Assembly (NCBI GenBank): GCA_034522495.1
Contig: JAXHLG010000002.1
Span: 868,001 to 932,000 of the forward strand
Source: JAXHLG01 sp034522495
Lineage (GTDB): Bacteria; Patescibacteriota; Minisyncoccia; Moranbacterales; DUUL01
DNA: 64,000 bases
Direction of reading: 5' to 3'
Positions 51,574 through 60,536 of this stretch are shown here, piece after piece. The stretch's first letter is position 1. Every line of letters starts with the position of its first letter. The notes beneath the pieces were generated by a model. It had not been told where the DNA came from, searched no databases, and saw nothing but the letters and a program-made list of their open reading frames with translations. A program made the position numbers and the translations under genes.

Positions 51574-51723
51574 GAAACCACTGAAGAATTGATTATTTTG
51601 AAAATTTTGTCATTCTGATGAAAATCAGAATCTCTTTACAAAGCCTTTTTTGGTAATCATTAGATTCTGAATCCCACCAGAGGCGGACACGGCAAGTTCA
51701 GAATGACATTCTTCAGCGGTTTC
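51574..51723. repeat. Family A element, copy 9 (reverse)
   Basis: Ends GAAACCACTGAAGAATT and TGACATTCTTCAGCGGTTTC; flanked by word repeats (TTAACATATTATCATG / ATTGTCATTTTAACA). Confidence 0.85.
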
Positions 51724-51828
51724 ACATATTGTCATTTTAACATTTTAACAAGAGAAGCTGCCCTCCTCCTCAAGTTTCAAACATTGACCGGCCAAAGGTT
51801 GAACTTCATCAATCCTTACTCAGGAATC

Positions 51829-52221
51829 TTACCGCCTCTTCGAAGCAAAAAGGTTTTTGCTGAGGATAACGCCCAGCAAGCCGCCGGTTGCATCCACCGC
51901 GACATCGGTTGCTCTGCCCGCCCTGTTTTCCACAAAAGACTGATGGATCTCGTCGCTTGCCGCATAAATCACCGTCAAAGAAAAAGCCAGCACGCCGGAC
52001 TTGAAAGCGCTGAGCTTCCAGCGCCAATAAAATATTCGCCAAAAAAGAAAGCTCAAGAAAATATACTCAAATAAGTGAGCAGCTTTTCTCAAGACAATTT
52101 CCACCGGAATAATAGCGCCCGTTTTCAGCCCGGCAATCGAAGACAAATAAAAAATAATCCCCATCCATATTATAGGGGGAAGATAATAGATTAAAAAGAT
52201 TTTTATTGATTTAAAGCTCAT
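51829..52221 (-). CDS. VanZ-like membrane protein
   Basis: 130 residues from ATG at 52,221 (the frame extends upstream without a good start). Four spans. The family signature is complete: RKAAHLFEYIFLSFLFWR in the middle and YAASDEIHQSFVENRAGRATD about 85-105 followed by DVAVDATGG. VanZ proteins affect teicoplanin and lipoglycopeptide resistance in some Gram-positives; their direct function is unknown. Monocistronic. Confidence 0.88.
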   Translation of the reverse strand: MSFKSIKIFLIYYLPPIIWMGIIFYLSSIAGLKTGAIIPVEIVLRKAAHLFEYIFLSFLFWRIFYWRWKLSAFKSGVLAFSLTVIYAASDEIHQSFVENRAGRATDVAVDATGGLLGVILSKNLFASKRR

Positions 52222-52354
52222 AAAATAGATTACAAACCGGATATCCACGATCCTAACAATATAACAATTGAGCAATTTAACAATCCAATCACTAATTTCG
52301 CAAATCAATTCGACTAGACCCTAAAAAGCTATCATGGAAGATATTGTGATTTAT

Positions 52355-52474
52355 TTATTCCTGGTCTATCTTCCAATCCAGCTCCAATATATCCCTGGTG
52401 ACTTTATACAAAGCATATATGGGAAGCCACAGCCACAGGAGGCGCTCTATAAAAAACTCGAAAAATTCATTCAT
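52355..52474 (-). CDS. 39-residue aromatic/hydrophobic microprotein
   Basis: MNEFFEFFIERLLWLWLPI continues into YALYKVTRDILELDW and ends KIDQE. It resembles an amphipathic single helix at a membrane surface. No Shine-Dalgarno is seen, but the base composition and codon choice look coding, and it lies just upstream of the VanZ-like gene on the same strand. Could be a chance frame. Confidence 0.4.
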   Translation of the reverse strand: MNEFFEFFIERLLWLWLPIYALYKVTRDILELDWKIDQE

Positions 52475-52505
52475 AGATCAGTATTATGTATTATGTATTA
52501 TGAAT

Positions 52506-52674
52506 GAAACCACTGAATAATGTCATTCTAAACTTGTTTACCCGGCTTTGACGGGCCGTGTCCGCCTCTGGCGAGATTCAGAATCTAGAAACATGCAAAA
52601 TGGCTTGTTCAAGGAGATCCTGATTTTCATCAGGATGACATTTCAAGGGGATCTCTATATTCTTCAGTGGTCTC
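52506..52674. repeat. Family A element, copy 10
   Basis: Forward orientation; GAAACCACTGAATAATG left end. The right part TTCAAGGGGATCTCTATATT is shared with copies 2 and 7. Confidence 0.85.
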
Positions 52675-52881
52675 TACAAATTAAGCTTCGCACATTTAGC
52701 ATCCCGCGTAAATCTGCGTGATAATCCGCGTGAAATCAGCGGGGTATAGGATTTTTTGAAATTCCTATACGATGAATTATGCGTTGCTAAAACAAGCTAA
52801 CTAATTGCGTCAATCCCTTTGTTATATTGGAAATTGGATATTTTATTAGGAATTACACATTAGAAATTTGAAATTATGTGC
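52675..52881. repeat. Spacer with CCGCGT words and a hairpin
   Basis: Includes AATCCGCGTGA-type repeats also found in the 16S leader, a GTATAGGA / TCCTATAC hairpin (52,745-52,771) and GGAAATTGGATATT words. No gene. Confidence 0.5.
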
Positions 52882-53583
52882 TCATATCTCATATATCACG
52901 TCCTTCTTTTCTACTACGACTTTCCAGCCGCTCTTTTCGGCGATTTGCTTGAGTTGCCGGTTGGGGTTGAACGCAATCGGGTGGTCCATCAACTCCAAAA
53001 ATTTGGCATCCGATTCAGTGTCGCCGACGCCGGTAGAATTATCCAAGCTAATTCCCTTTCTTTCAACATAATCTTCTACAATACCTCCCTTGTCTTTGGT
53101 CGGCTCAAACAGTGTTCTGCCAGTGTAAATTCCGTTTTCGTCCACCTCATAGACGCTTCCGAAATGAGCGTTGAAGTTGAAAATTTCGGCATAGCATTTG
53201 ACAATTTCTTCCGGTGAGCCGGAAATGACAATCATGCAAAACTCTTCCCGATATTTTTCTATCAAATCCCGAGTATAAACATAAACTCTTTTGGCGTTGA
53301 AATCGGCCACCTTTTTGGAAGCTTTTTCTATATCTTTTTGATAACACCCCTTGAGATGTTTTTCATACAATTGCACCAGCTTGTCTCTATAGGCTTCGTA
53401 AGTTCCCTCGTGATTAAGCCAATTGCCATAAAGCCTGACCAGTTCGTTCCGAACAGATTTGTCGAATATCTTCATATAGACCAGCTCATCCAGCAATTCA
53501 AAGTGAAGATTTTTACGAAAAATAGTTCCGTCAATGTCAAACACCGCCAGCTTCTTTTCCTCCTTCTTTTTCTTTTCTTGCAT
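52882..53583 (-). CDS. HAD-IB family hydrolase (SerB-like)
   Basis: 233 residues. Motif I LAVFDIDGTIFRK (DxDGT) at about 12-24, motif II MIVISGSPEEIV about 122, Lys in RTLFEPTKDKGG region and GVGDTESDAKFLEL about 190-203. The sequence order matches phosphoserine-phosphatase-like HAD-IB proteins; the exact phosphate ester is unknown. A downstream member of the unit starting with secD (12 nt from the preceding gene). Confidence 0.9.
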   Translation of the reverse strand: MQEKKKKEEKKLAVFDIDGTIFRKNLHFELLDELVYMKIFDKSVRNELVRLYGNWLNHEGTYEAYRDKLVQLYEKHLKGCYQKDIEKASKKVADFNAKRVYVYTRDLIEKYREEFCMIVISGSPEEIVKCYAEIFNFNAHFGSVYEVDENGIYTGRTLFEPTKDKGGIVEDYVERKGISLDNSTGVGDTESDAKFLELMDHPIAFNPNRQLKQIAEKSGWKVVVEKKDVIYEI

Positions 53584-53594
53584 ACATTAAGAAG

Positions 53595-53834
53595 TTATTT
53601 CTTTTTCTTCTTAGCGGAATCTTTTTCTTTTTTGTATTCTTTGAGGATTTTTTGATCATCTTTCTCGCTTATTCTGGTATAAATTGCCACTAAAAGAGAA
53701 AAGATTCCAATCAAAACCCACTGGGTAGAAGCCAGCCAAATATCCGTAACCAGCCAGCCGGCCATCGCGGCAAAAGCTGCCAGAAAAGCAATCACAAAAA
53801 AGCCGTCCGCCATTATTTTATGAAAACTAACCAT
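53595..53834 (-). CDS. Two-span membrane protein
   Basis: 79 residues. AAGGAGG lies 7 nt upstream of ATG, a firm start. Two helices (about 11-30 and 37-55) and a Lys-rich tail (YKKEKDSAKKKKK). It follows secD by 53 nt in the place where secF would be expected, but shows no similarity to SecF. Function unknown; association with the translocon is only positional. Confidence 0.75.
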   Translation of the reverse strand: MVSFHKIMADGFFVIAFLAAFAAMAGWLVTDIWLASTQWVLIGIFSLLVAIYTRISEKDDQKILKEYKKEKDSAKKKKK

Positions 53835-53887
53835 GCTTGCACCTCCTTTCTTGTCAAGATATCTTTCATTTTATTTCTGTTCAATTT

Positions 53888-55603
53888 TTATTTTTCTTCC
53901 GTTGTTTTTTGTTCTTTTTTCCGCGCCCCGGGAACAAACAGCCATTTATATTTCTCCATTCTCTCCACTAAGATAAACTGCAAAATCAAGCGGGTCACCA
54001 CGATTGCCGTAAACATGGAGAAAAGAATACCGATCATCAGCGTGATAGCAAAGCCCTTGATAAATCCGGTTCCCATAATCATCAAGATAACTGCTGTTAA
54101 AATTGTCGAGGTGTTTCCGTCCCGGATGGAACTCCAGGCTCTTTTGAACCCTTCTTCAGCCGACACACGCAAACTTTTGCCTTTCCTGATCTCCTCCTTG
54201 ACTCGCTCAAAGATGAGGATGTTGGCGTCCACCGCCATTCCCACCGAGAGAATGAACCCCGCGATTCCGGAAAGAGTTAAAGTAATAGCCATGGGAGTCA
54301 AAGAAGACAGTTTGAAAATAGATACCATTAAAGCTGTGTAGATCACCAAAGCCACCACGGAAATCACCCCCAAAAGCCGGTAGTATAATATCATGAAAAC
54401 TCCCACGGCAATCAGGCCGTAAAGACCGGCAATGAGACTCTTTTCTAAAGATATTTTTCCCAGAGTCGGCCCCACGCTTTGCTGGCTTACCAGCTTGATG
54501 GGAACGGGCAAAGCTCCCGCGTTGAGCCTTTGGGCCAATTGCTTGGCCTCTTCGAGAGTAAATTGTCCATTAATAACCGCCTCTCCATTTCGAATAACCG
54601 CCTGTACCGTAGGCGCGCTGATAATGCTTCCATCTAAGAATATAGCTACTTGTTTGTCCTGATTTCTCTCGGTAATCTCTTTAAACAACTCTTTGCCTTC
54701 ATCATTGAATTTGAGGCCGACTTCCGGACGTCCAGTCTGCTGATTGAACCTGACGCTGGATTCCTTCAAATGCTGGCCGGTTAAACCAGTCCTGATAAAC
54801 TGGGCTTTTTTCTGCTGCAGAATCTGCTCCTGATTGGGCGCACGAAAAAGAATATGGGAAGCTTTGACCATTCTTTCTCCATTTTCTTCTTTCTCATCTG
54901 TTTTCTTTATAATATGGTAACCAAAAGAAGACTCCACAAGCTCAGGGTAAACCTCCCCTTTTTCCAGCTCTTCACTGAAAACAGCCTCTTCAAAGGATTC
55001 TAGCATGTCTCCTTTTTTGATGAATCCCAGATCGCCGCCCTTCTGAGCGCTTCCTGGATCTTCGGAATGCTCTTTGGCTAATTCGGCAAAATCTTCTCCT
55101 GCTTTAACTTTTTCGAAAAGCTCAGAGGCTTCCTTTTCCGCCTCTGTTCTTTGTTGACTGATTTGCTCCTTTTCTTCTTCGGAAAGCTCAGCCTCGTCGT
55201 TCCTTTCTTTAAATTCCAAAATCGGCGTTTTGTCTATCATATTTTTTGCCTCTTGAATATCATCCACTCCCGGCAATTCGACAATCAGCCTGTGGCTGCC
55301 GCCTACCTTGGATGTTTGCACCACCGGCTCGGAAACTCCGTACGCATCGATTCTCTTCTTGATAACATCCTGAATCCCGTCCAGCGCTTCTCCTTCTTTG
55401 CCTTGCTCCACCCTGGAAACGTCCGCTTCATACACCAGATGCGCTCCTCCTTGCAAATCCAGGCCGAGATTGATTTTTAACTTATCGGAAGCGCTGTCAA
55501 GCCAGCCCACTCCCGTAGGCTTCGGATTGGCGACCAAGCCGGCAAAAATAGCCAAAACGACCACCAAAAAAAGTTTTATTCTGGTTTTATTCTTTAAGCT
55601 CAT
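53888..55603 (-). CDS. secD: SecD with an inserted parvulin (PpiC) domain
   Basis: 571 residues. SecD parts: LGLDLQGGAHLVYE about 46-59 (P1 start), IDAYGVSEPVVQ, LPGVDDIQEAKNMI, then TGLTGQHL about 272 and six helices with VGMAVDANILIFERVKEE. Between ILEFKERND and TGLTG, about residues 135-260, is a prolyl-isomerase-like segment: AGEDFAELAKEHSEDPGSA, QKGGDLGFIKKGDM and SSFGYHIIK, followed by VKASHILFRAP. The last strand normally opens a parvulin, so the domain looks circularly permuted. No secF beside it. SecD assists protein export using proton motive force. Confidence 0.93.
   Translation of the reverse strand: MSLKNKTRIKLFLVVVLAIFAGLVANPKPTGVGWLDSASDKLKINLGLDLQGGAHLVYEADVSRVEQGKEGEALDGIQDVIKKRIDAYGVSEPVVQTSKVGGSHRLIVELPGVDDIQEAKNMIDKTPILEFKERNDEAELSEEEKEQISQQRTEAEKEASELFEKVKAGEDFAELAKEHSEDPGSAQKGGDLGFIKKGDMLESFEEAVFSEELEKGEVYPELVESSFGYHIIKKTDEKEENGERMVKASHILFRAPNQEQILQQKKAQFIRTGLTGQHLKESSVRFNQQTGRPEVGLKFNDEGKELFKEITERNQDKQVAIFLDGSIISAPTVQAVIRNGEAVINGQFTLEEAKQLAQRLNAGALPVPIKLVSQQSVGPTLGKISLEKSLIAGLYGLIAVGVFMILYYRLLGVISVVALVIYTALMVSIFKLSSLTPMAITLTLSGIAGFILSVGMAVDANILIFERVKEEIRKGKSLRVSAEEGFKRAWSSIRDGNTSTILTAVILMIMGTGFIKGFAITLMIGILFSMFTAIVVTRLILQFILVERMEKYKWLFVPGARKKEQKTTEEK
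55168..55603 (-). other. SecD N-terminal helix and P1 base (part of secD)
   Basis: Part of the gene before the parvulin insertion. Marks the upstream junction: the SecD fold leaves the usual sequence after PILEFKERNDE and re-enters it after about residue 265. Confidence 0.6.
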
Positions 55604-55877
55604 AAGAAAATAGTATCAAATATTTAAATAAAAAACAAGGGGAAAGTCATGTTATGTCATGTTAATATTTTAACATACGAACATTTAAACATAAACTAAG
55701 TCATTAGTATGAAATATTCATTATTCTGTTGTCTCATTGTTTCATTGTTCCATAACAATGGAGCAATGGATATAAGCAATTTAACAATAGAACAATAAAA
55801 CAATGGAGCAGCTTTGACATCCCAAGCTTTCAATGCTAAAATTTAAACGTTGATATTAACCATTATTAAGGGAAAAA
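55604..55877. repeat. Spacer with TTCATTGTTCCAT-type words
   Basis: Word arrays (GTCATGTTAATATTTTAACAT, shortened from a longer run near 55,655; CAATGGAGCAATGG near 55,757) that partly complement each other. No gene seen; it separates divergent secD and the PEGA gene. Confidence 0.5.
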
Positions 55878-57497
55878 ATGACTTTGATGCAACGAAGGCT
55901 TTTCATGTCGTTTTTTATAGTTCTGTTTATGATGGTGGCGCCGGTGGTGGTTTTGTTTGCCAAGGGATATAGGTTTAATTTGGAAAACGGCATATTCATA
56001 TACAGCGGCTCCGTCACCATTAAAAGCTGGCCGAGGGATATCGAAATATACCTGGACGGAGAAAGACAAACCAATAAACACTACAACGTCCTCAACGACG
56101 CCTACACAATCAACGGCATAAAGCCCGGAACCTACAGTCTCGCCTGCAAAAAAGAAGGCTACACCGCATGGCGAAAGCAAATCGACGTCCACTCCGGAGT
56201 TTCCACCGAATTTTGGAATGTTTTGCTTTTCCCTAAAGAAAACATTAGAGAAAGCAACACCTTTCAAGCTTCCAATATAGAACAATTTTTCCTCTCTCCC
56301 AGAAACCCTGAGGAAATCGTCTACTTTGCAACCGGCAAGGAAGAGAAGATTGAGACAAACAAGGAGCAGAGCGCCGAGGAGGATTCCGGCCAAGGAGCCG
56401 CCCAGACCAATCAAATTTACCTTTTAGACACCGAGGAAGAGGAAAATTCATTGCTATATTCCACCCAGAAATACAGTTTCCTTGAAGAAAGAGAAAACAT
56501 CGAATGGAACGCCAGCAACGAAAGCGTTCTTTTTCCTTTAAAAAATGACAAAGGAGAGAAAACTTACCTGCTGGCGGAACTCAAAAAAGATGAAATTGAA
56601 AAAACTTTTGTCTTAAACAACATTTTTAACCAGCAGCCTGAAGCTGAGAAAACTGAGAAGCCCGAGAGCGCTCCGGATGCCGGCGAGGAAATCGAAGTCG
56701 AAACTGAGGGCAATGAAAAAATCAAAAAGGTCCGCTGGATGTTCAACAAGAAAGATGAACTAATAATACTCACCCAAAACCACAACCTCTATCATTTTGA
56801 CTACAAAAACCCTGAAGACAAGACCTTGATAAGCGAAAATGTAAGCGGTTTTGATTTTGCGGGCAACGAGATCTATTACACTCAGCTCCCCAACAATATT
56901 GTTTGGCAAGTCAGCCAGAATGATTTGGAGAATAAAACCCAGATAACCAACAGCCGCTTCCTGCCGGAGAACTACAAAGATAAATTTATCAGCTTGACCG
57001 TTTATGACGAATACCGGCTGTTCATAAAAACGGAAACCGGAAAAGGCCTGCTCTTCAACAAAAACCCCGAAAAAAACGAGACCCAGAGGCTGGAGACATC
57101 AAGCAAGATTACTGACGTTCAATTTTCCGACGACGGGAAAAAACTGCTTTTGTGGAACAGCCATGAAGTCTGGTATCGCATGCTGCGGGACTGGAAAATC
57201 CAGCCCAAAAGGGAAAGCGGCGAAAAAATAATTTTAACCCGTTTTTCTTCTCCCGTAAAAAACGTCCAATGGATGGAAAACTACGAAAATATAATCTTTA
57301 CCGTAGATAAAACCATCAAATCTTCCGAGGCAGACCCAAGAGATCACCTGAACATGGTTGATATCTCCAAAGCCGAGACCGAGTTCCAAGAAAAAGACGT
57401 CATCTACAACAAAAACAATCAAAAACTTTATTACCTGGGCGAAAACGCCCTCACTTCCGAATTATTAATAAGCAAAATCGGCTTCCTCGGGTTTTAG
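55878..57497 (+). CDS. PEGA-domain membrane-anchored beta-propeller-like protein
   Basis: 539 residues. Anchor helix about 6-30, then a PEGA-type domain (SGSVTIKSWPRDIEIYLDG and GIKPGTYSLACKKEGYTAWRKQIDV, about 44-108). The remainder alternates short strands in units of about 45-60 residues with W/Y turns, probably a propeller (for example KLLLWNSHEVWYRML), with an acidic low-complexity stretch about 165-190 and 255-280. PEGA proteins are common in CPR and thought to sit on the S-layer or membrane surface. Probably a surface scaffold; function unknown. Confidence 0.85.
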   Translation: MTLMQRRLFMSFFIVLFMMVAPVVVLFAKGYRFNLENGIFIYSGSVTIKSWPRDIEIYLDGERQTNKHYNVLNDAYTINGIKPGTYSLACKKEGYTAWRKQIDVHSGVSTEFWNVLLFPKENIRESNTFQASNIEQFFLSPRNPEEIVYFATGKEEKIETNKEQSAEEDSGQGAAQTNQIYLLDTEEEENSLLYSTQKYSFLEERENIEWNASNESVLFPLKNDKGEKTYLLAELKKDEIEKTFVLNNIFNQQPEAEKTEKPESAPDAGEEIEVETEGNEKIKKVRWMFNKKDELIILTQNHNLYHFDYKNPEDKTLISENVSGFDFAGNEIYYTQLPNNIVWQVSQNDLENKTQITNSRFLPENYKDKFISLTVYDEYRLFIKTETGKGLLFNKNPEKNETQRLETSSKITDVQFSDDGKKLLLWNSHEVWYRMLRDWKIQPKRESGEKIILTRFSSPVKNVQWMENYENIIFTVDKTIKSSEADPRDHLNMVDISKAETEFQEKDVIYNKNNQKLYYLGENALTSELLISKIGFLGF

Positions 57498-57510
57498 GGG
57501 CAAAGAAGCA

Positions 57511-57841
57511 GATCCTGACTTCCGTCAGGATGACAGGTAAAACAAAAATCATCAAATTTGTCATTCCGGCGGAAGCCGGAATCTGTCCAGCTTTGTAAAT
57601 TAATTATAATCCAATAAATGATCTCAAACACCAATGTCATTCCGGCGGAAGCCGGAATCTCTATAGCATTGTTTTTACTCAATCGTATAAATCCAAGATC
57701 CTGACTTCCGTCAGGATGACAAATTTAAAAAATAATGAAGAAAAAACCGACATCTAGCAGAAACCAATAATCAATCTCACTCCGATTGTCATTCCGGCGG
57801 AAGCCGGAATCTGTCCAACTTTGTAAAATAATCGAAATACA
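57511..57841. repeat. REP-type palindrome cluster upstream of the GIY-YIG gene
   Basis: Three palindromes opening GTCATTCCGGC and closing GCCGGAATC (57,560; 57,637; 57,788) and two opening GATCCTGAC and closing GTCAGGATGAC (57,511; 57,698). An 85-bp unit (57,637-57,721) recurs at 58,185-58,269 on the other side of the gene. Confidence 0.9.
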
Positions 57842-58165
57842 ATGAAAAGCTACTTCACATACATACTCACTAACAAGAAACGAAATGTCCTTTATGTGGG
57901 AATAACAAACAATTTATTAAAGCGAGTTTGGGAACATAAAAAAAGAGAAGTTCCGGGTTTTACTAGAAAATATAATGTTGATTGTTTAATTTATTATGAA
58001 GAATGTTCAGATGTAAATGCTGCTATCGCAAGAGAAAAAAGGATCAAAAACTGGAAAAGGCAATGGAAAATAGATTTAATCAATGGTTTCAACACCAAAT
58101 GGGAAGATTTGCATTTTCACTTATTGCAAGGCATAGATCCTGATTTTCATCAGGATGACAGGTAA
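57842..58165 (+). CDS. GIY-YIG nuclease embedded in REP repeats
   Basis: 107 residues, UPF0213/YhbQ-like. The GIY-YIG motif appears as FTYILTNKKRNVLYVGITNN about 5-24, with Arg about 29 in LLKRVWEHK and the catalytic Glu in REKRIKNWKRQWK region about 66. The last residues (DPDFHQDDR) are encoded by the REP palindrome itself (58,136-58,159), so the gene and repeat share sequence. It lacks any partner domain. Known relatives often occur in repeat-rich DNA; whether it acts on the palindromes is unproven. Confidence 0.88.
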   Translation: MKSYFTYILTNKKRNVLYVGITNNLLKRVWEHKKREVPGFTRKYNVDCLIYYEECSDVNAAIAREKRIKNWKRQWKIDLINGFNTKWEDLHFHLLQGIDPDFHQDDR

Positions 58166-58500
58166 AACAAAAATTATCAAATTTGTCATTCCGGCGGAAG
58201 CCGGAATCTCTATAGCATTGTTTTTAGTCAATCGTATAAATCCAAGATCCTGACTTTCGTCAGGATGACAGGTAAGAAGTATTCAGCACGAACAGTCATT
58301 CCAGCTAGTCTACCGCCAGTCAAGCAAAAGCCGAAATCTGATGAAACAATTTCAAAACATCAATCCCCCCCCCGACTGTCATTCCGGCGGAAGCCGGAAT
58401 CTATCCAGCTTTGTAAAGTAATTATAATCCAATAAAAGATCTCAAGCACCAATGTCATTCCGGCGGAAGCCGGAATCTGGATATCTGCAATTTTCAACCA
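58166..58500. repeat. REP-type palindrome cluster downstream of the GIY-YIG gene
   Basis: Palindromes of both types at 58,136, 58,185, 58,246, 58,378 and 58,454, plus a diverged copy at 58,295. The 100-bp unit at 57,560-57,660 recurs at 58,378-58,477. A homopolymer of nine C lies at 58,366. Confidence 0.9.
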
Positions 58501-58503
58501 AAC

Positions 58504-58537
58504 AAAAAACCGGGCATAAGCAACCCGGTTTTTAAAG
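58504..58537. terminator. Terminator-like hairpin
   Basis: AAAACCGGG / CCCGGTTTT stem after the repeat cluster and before the minus-strand gene at 58,693; the 150 bp beyond hold nothing recognisable. Confidence 0.6.
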
Positions 58538-58692
58538 AAATAGAGGTTCTTGCACAAGCTCTCAGCTGGAGCGCTATTCCTTTGCCGCGTGATTTCAATC
58601 AATGGAAACCCTATGCGGCAAAACGGTTAATAATTTCTATACAAATCCAAAAACCGCTAAATCAGTCCTGCATTTCTATTTTCTTTTTATTC

Positions 58693-59646
58693 CTATAAAG
58701 TTTCTTCTTCTAATTCATCTTCCTCCAAGGCTTCCTCCACCTCGTTCTCCAGCTCTTGTTCCTCTTGCTCGTCAATGGAGTCTTTGTCGTATCCATTCAT
58801 CATTCGGAAAGCCCAGCCCAAAACGCTGAAGCCTTCTTCATTTTCCCTAACAAAAGACTTCAACTGCGCCCTATCCTCCATCAAGAGCGCAATTTGTTCT
58901 TTCACCACTTGCTTATCCTCTTCACTCTCTATCTCATCAAGAGTTTGAGTTAGTTGCCGAATTTGGTTTTCGTTCTTGGCCAAACTGCTTCTTAGTTGTC
59001 CGAGGTTTTTGTAATCGCTTCCGATGAAAAACTTGGCAACACCGCCTCTCTTTTCCACTTTTTCCACGGACTGAGAAACTTCTTGCCCCAGCTGGGCTTG
59101 TTCTTGAGCTACCTGATGAATCCGGTTCTGCACTTGGGGCTCCTCGCCTTGGGCGACCTGCTGAAGCTTTTGGCTGACCTCGGTGGAAATCTGCTGATGA
59201 AGCTGAGCTTGATTTCCCTGCGCTTTACTTAAGCCTTCCTGCATTTTTTGCTGGGCTTTTTGGATAGCTTGACTGGAAGCGCCTCTGTTTTGGCCTGGGT
59301 TATCCTCCTCTTGGTTGCCTACGCCCGCTGGAGGCACGCTCTCCGGCGCCAGTTCTTGGACACGAGTTCGATTATTTTGGCCCTCGCCTTGGTTTTCTAG
59401 TTCGGTGTTTTGTTGATTGGCATTCCCGGCGGCTTCATTGCCCATGCCCGCCGGATTATTGACTCCGCCGGCATTGCTTTCTCCGCTTGGGGAGTTAGCA
59501 GTTTCCGCTTCATCCCCGTCTCCCTGGCTACCCTGATTCTCGGAAGGCAACGTTGAGGGAGGTCCGCCTTGGGCTTGCGCCAAAGCCACAGAAACCAGCA
59601 AAAAGACTCCGGCAAATAACATCGCTTCAATTTTTATTCTTTTCAT
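58693..59646 (-). CDS. Secreted coiled-coil protein of unknown function
   Basis: 317 residues with a clear signal peptide (AMLFAGVFLLVSVALAQA). Residues 25-120 are Gly/Asn/Gln/Pro-rich and likely unfolded; about 125-195 are Gln-rich coiled coil; RGGVAKFFIGSDYKNLGQL leads to a second helical pair (about 210-270) and FSVLGWAFRMMNGY; the tail is a run of Glu/Asp. The layout is known in Parcubacteria secreted proteins of unknown role. Could be a surface or periplasm-like spacer. Confidence 0.8.
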   Translation of the reverse strand: MKRIKIEAMLFAGVFLLVSVALAQAQGGPPSTLPSENQGSQGDGDEAETANSPSGESNAGGVNNPAGMGNEAAGNANQQNTELENQGEGQNNRTRVQELAPESVPPAGVGNQEEDNPGQNRGASSQAIQKAQQKMQEGLSKAQGNQAQLHQQISTEVSQKLQQVAQGEEPQVQNRIHQVAQEQAQLGQEVSQSVEKVEKRGGVAKFFIGSDYKNLGQLRSSLAKNENQIRQLTQTLDEIESEEDKQVVKEQIALLMEDRAQLKSFVRENEEGFSVLGWAFRMMNGYDKDSIDEQEEQELENEVEEALEEDELEEETL

Positions 59647-59831
59647 TTTTTCATTTTAATTTTTATAAAAAAGCTTTTAAGTGCTTTCATGATAATAAGA
59701 TAATCAACTCATGTCAATGCCGTGTTATAAGACGGAGAATGGAAGATTGGTTTAATGGCGTTGATGGAGGCTGAACCTCCACTGGAGGTTCAGCCTCCAC
59801 GCTTTCAATGTGTTCAATTCGGAAGATCAAA

Positions 59832-59862
59832 AAAGCTCGGGGAATGTCCCGAGCTTGAGAAA
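59832..59862 (-). terminator. Terminator of groES
   Basis: AAGCTCGGG / CCCGAGCTT stem, 17 nt past the stop, with T-run on the minus strand. Confidence 0.85.
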
Positions 59863-59878
59863 AAATTACGCTTTCCGC

Positions 59879-60154
59879 CTATTCCTCAACCGCCAGAATG
59901 TCTTCGGACTTGAGAATAAGATAATCTTCGTCGTCTATTTCAATTTCTGTTCCGCTGAATTTGGCAAAAACAACCGTGCTGCCTTTTTTGATTTGCTTGT
60001 GGATCTTTTCGCTGTCTCCAACGGCAACCACTTTTCCTTTTTGCGGCTTTTCTTCCGAGCTGGTTTCCGGAAGAACGATTCCACTATCGGTGGTTTTCTC
60101 TTCTTCGCCGACTTTGACTAAAATGTTTTTTCCCAGAGGTGTTAGTTTTTTCAT
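59879..60154 (-). CDS. groES: Co-chaperonin GroES
   Basis: 91 residues, normal length. PLGKNILVKVGEEEKTTDSGIVLPE contains the mobile loop that binds GroEL; KGKVVAVGDSEKIHKQIKKGSTVVFAKFSGTEI and EDYLILKSEDILAV complete the fold. It caps GroEL during folding in the cytoplasm. groEL is not adjacent, so the pair is split, as in many CPR genomes. Own terminator. Confidence 0.95.
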   Translation of the reverse strand: MKKLTPLGKNILVKVGEEEKTTDSGIVLPETSSEEKPQKGKVVAVGDSEKIHKQIKKGSTVVFAKFSGTEIEIDDEDYLILKSEDILAVEE

Positions 60155-60536
60155 AACTTTTCTATTTAATAATTAAACTTCTTTTTTTTCTTAGCAAACA
60201 AACAACATGACTGCTAATAATATAGCAATAGTTGAAAACCTTGTCAAATAAAAAGAGCACGAAAGCGCTAGCCATTTAAGCATACAAACATTTAAACATG
60301 TAAACAATACTAAAATTCCAATTTTTGCCGCTATAGCGGTGGCATTCAAAAATCTTTTCCCGAATCTCCCAATACACAAATACACTCATACACCACTACA
60401 CGTCCATAAATCCCCGATGACAGATGACAGATGACTTTAAAATCAGTGACTAGTGACGTGTGACCAGTGACTTTTTTTGCTTAGATGCTTAAATGTTTAA
60501 ATGTTTGTATGTTTGTATGTTTGTATGTTTAAATGA
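60155..60536. repeat. Low-complexity spacer with 7-8 nt words
   Basis: Words ATGACAGATGACAGATGAC, AGTGACTAGTGACG and TTTGTATGTTTGTATG (60,418-60,545). The first kind also occurs in frame inside the neighbouring large gene. A GCCGCTATAGCGGTGGCATT palindrome lies at 60,326. Confidence 0.7.

Noticed and set aside
57511..58477. CRISPR array
   Set aside because: Repeats are palindromic REP units with unequal spacing and duplicated spacers, without cas genes; a GIY-YIG gene lies inside.
58360..58602. An 80-codon frame on the minus strand across the REP cluster
   Set aside because: It translates the repeat palindromes (IPASAGMT-type sequence) and has no own start signal.
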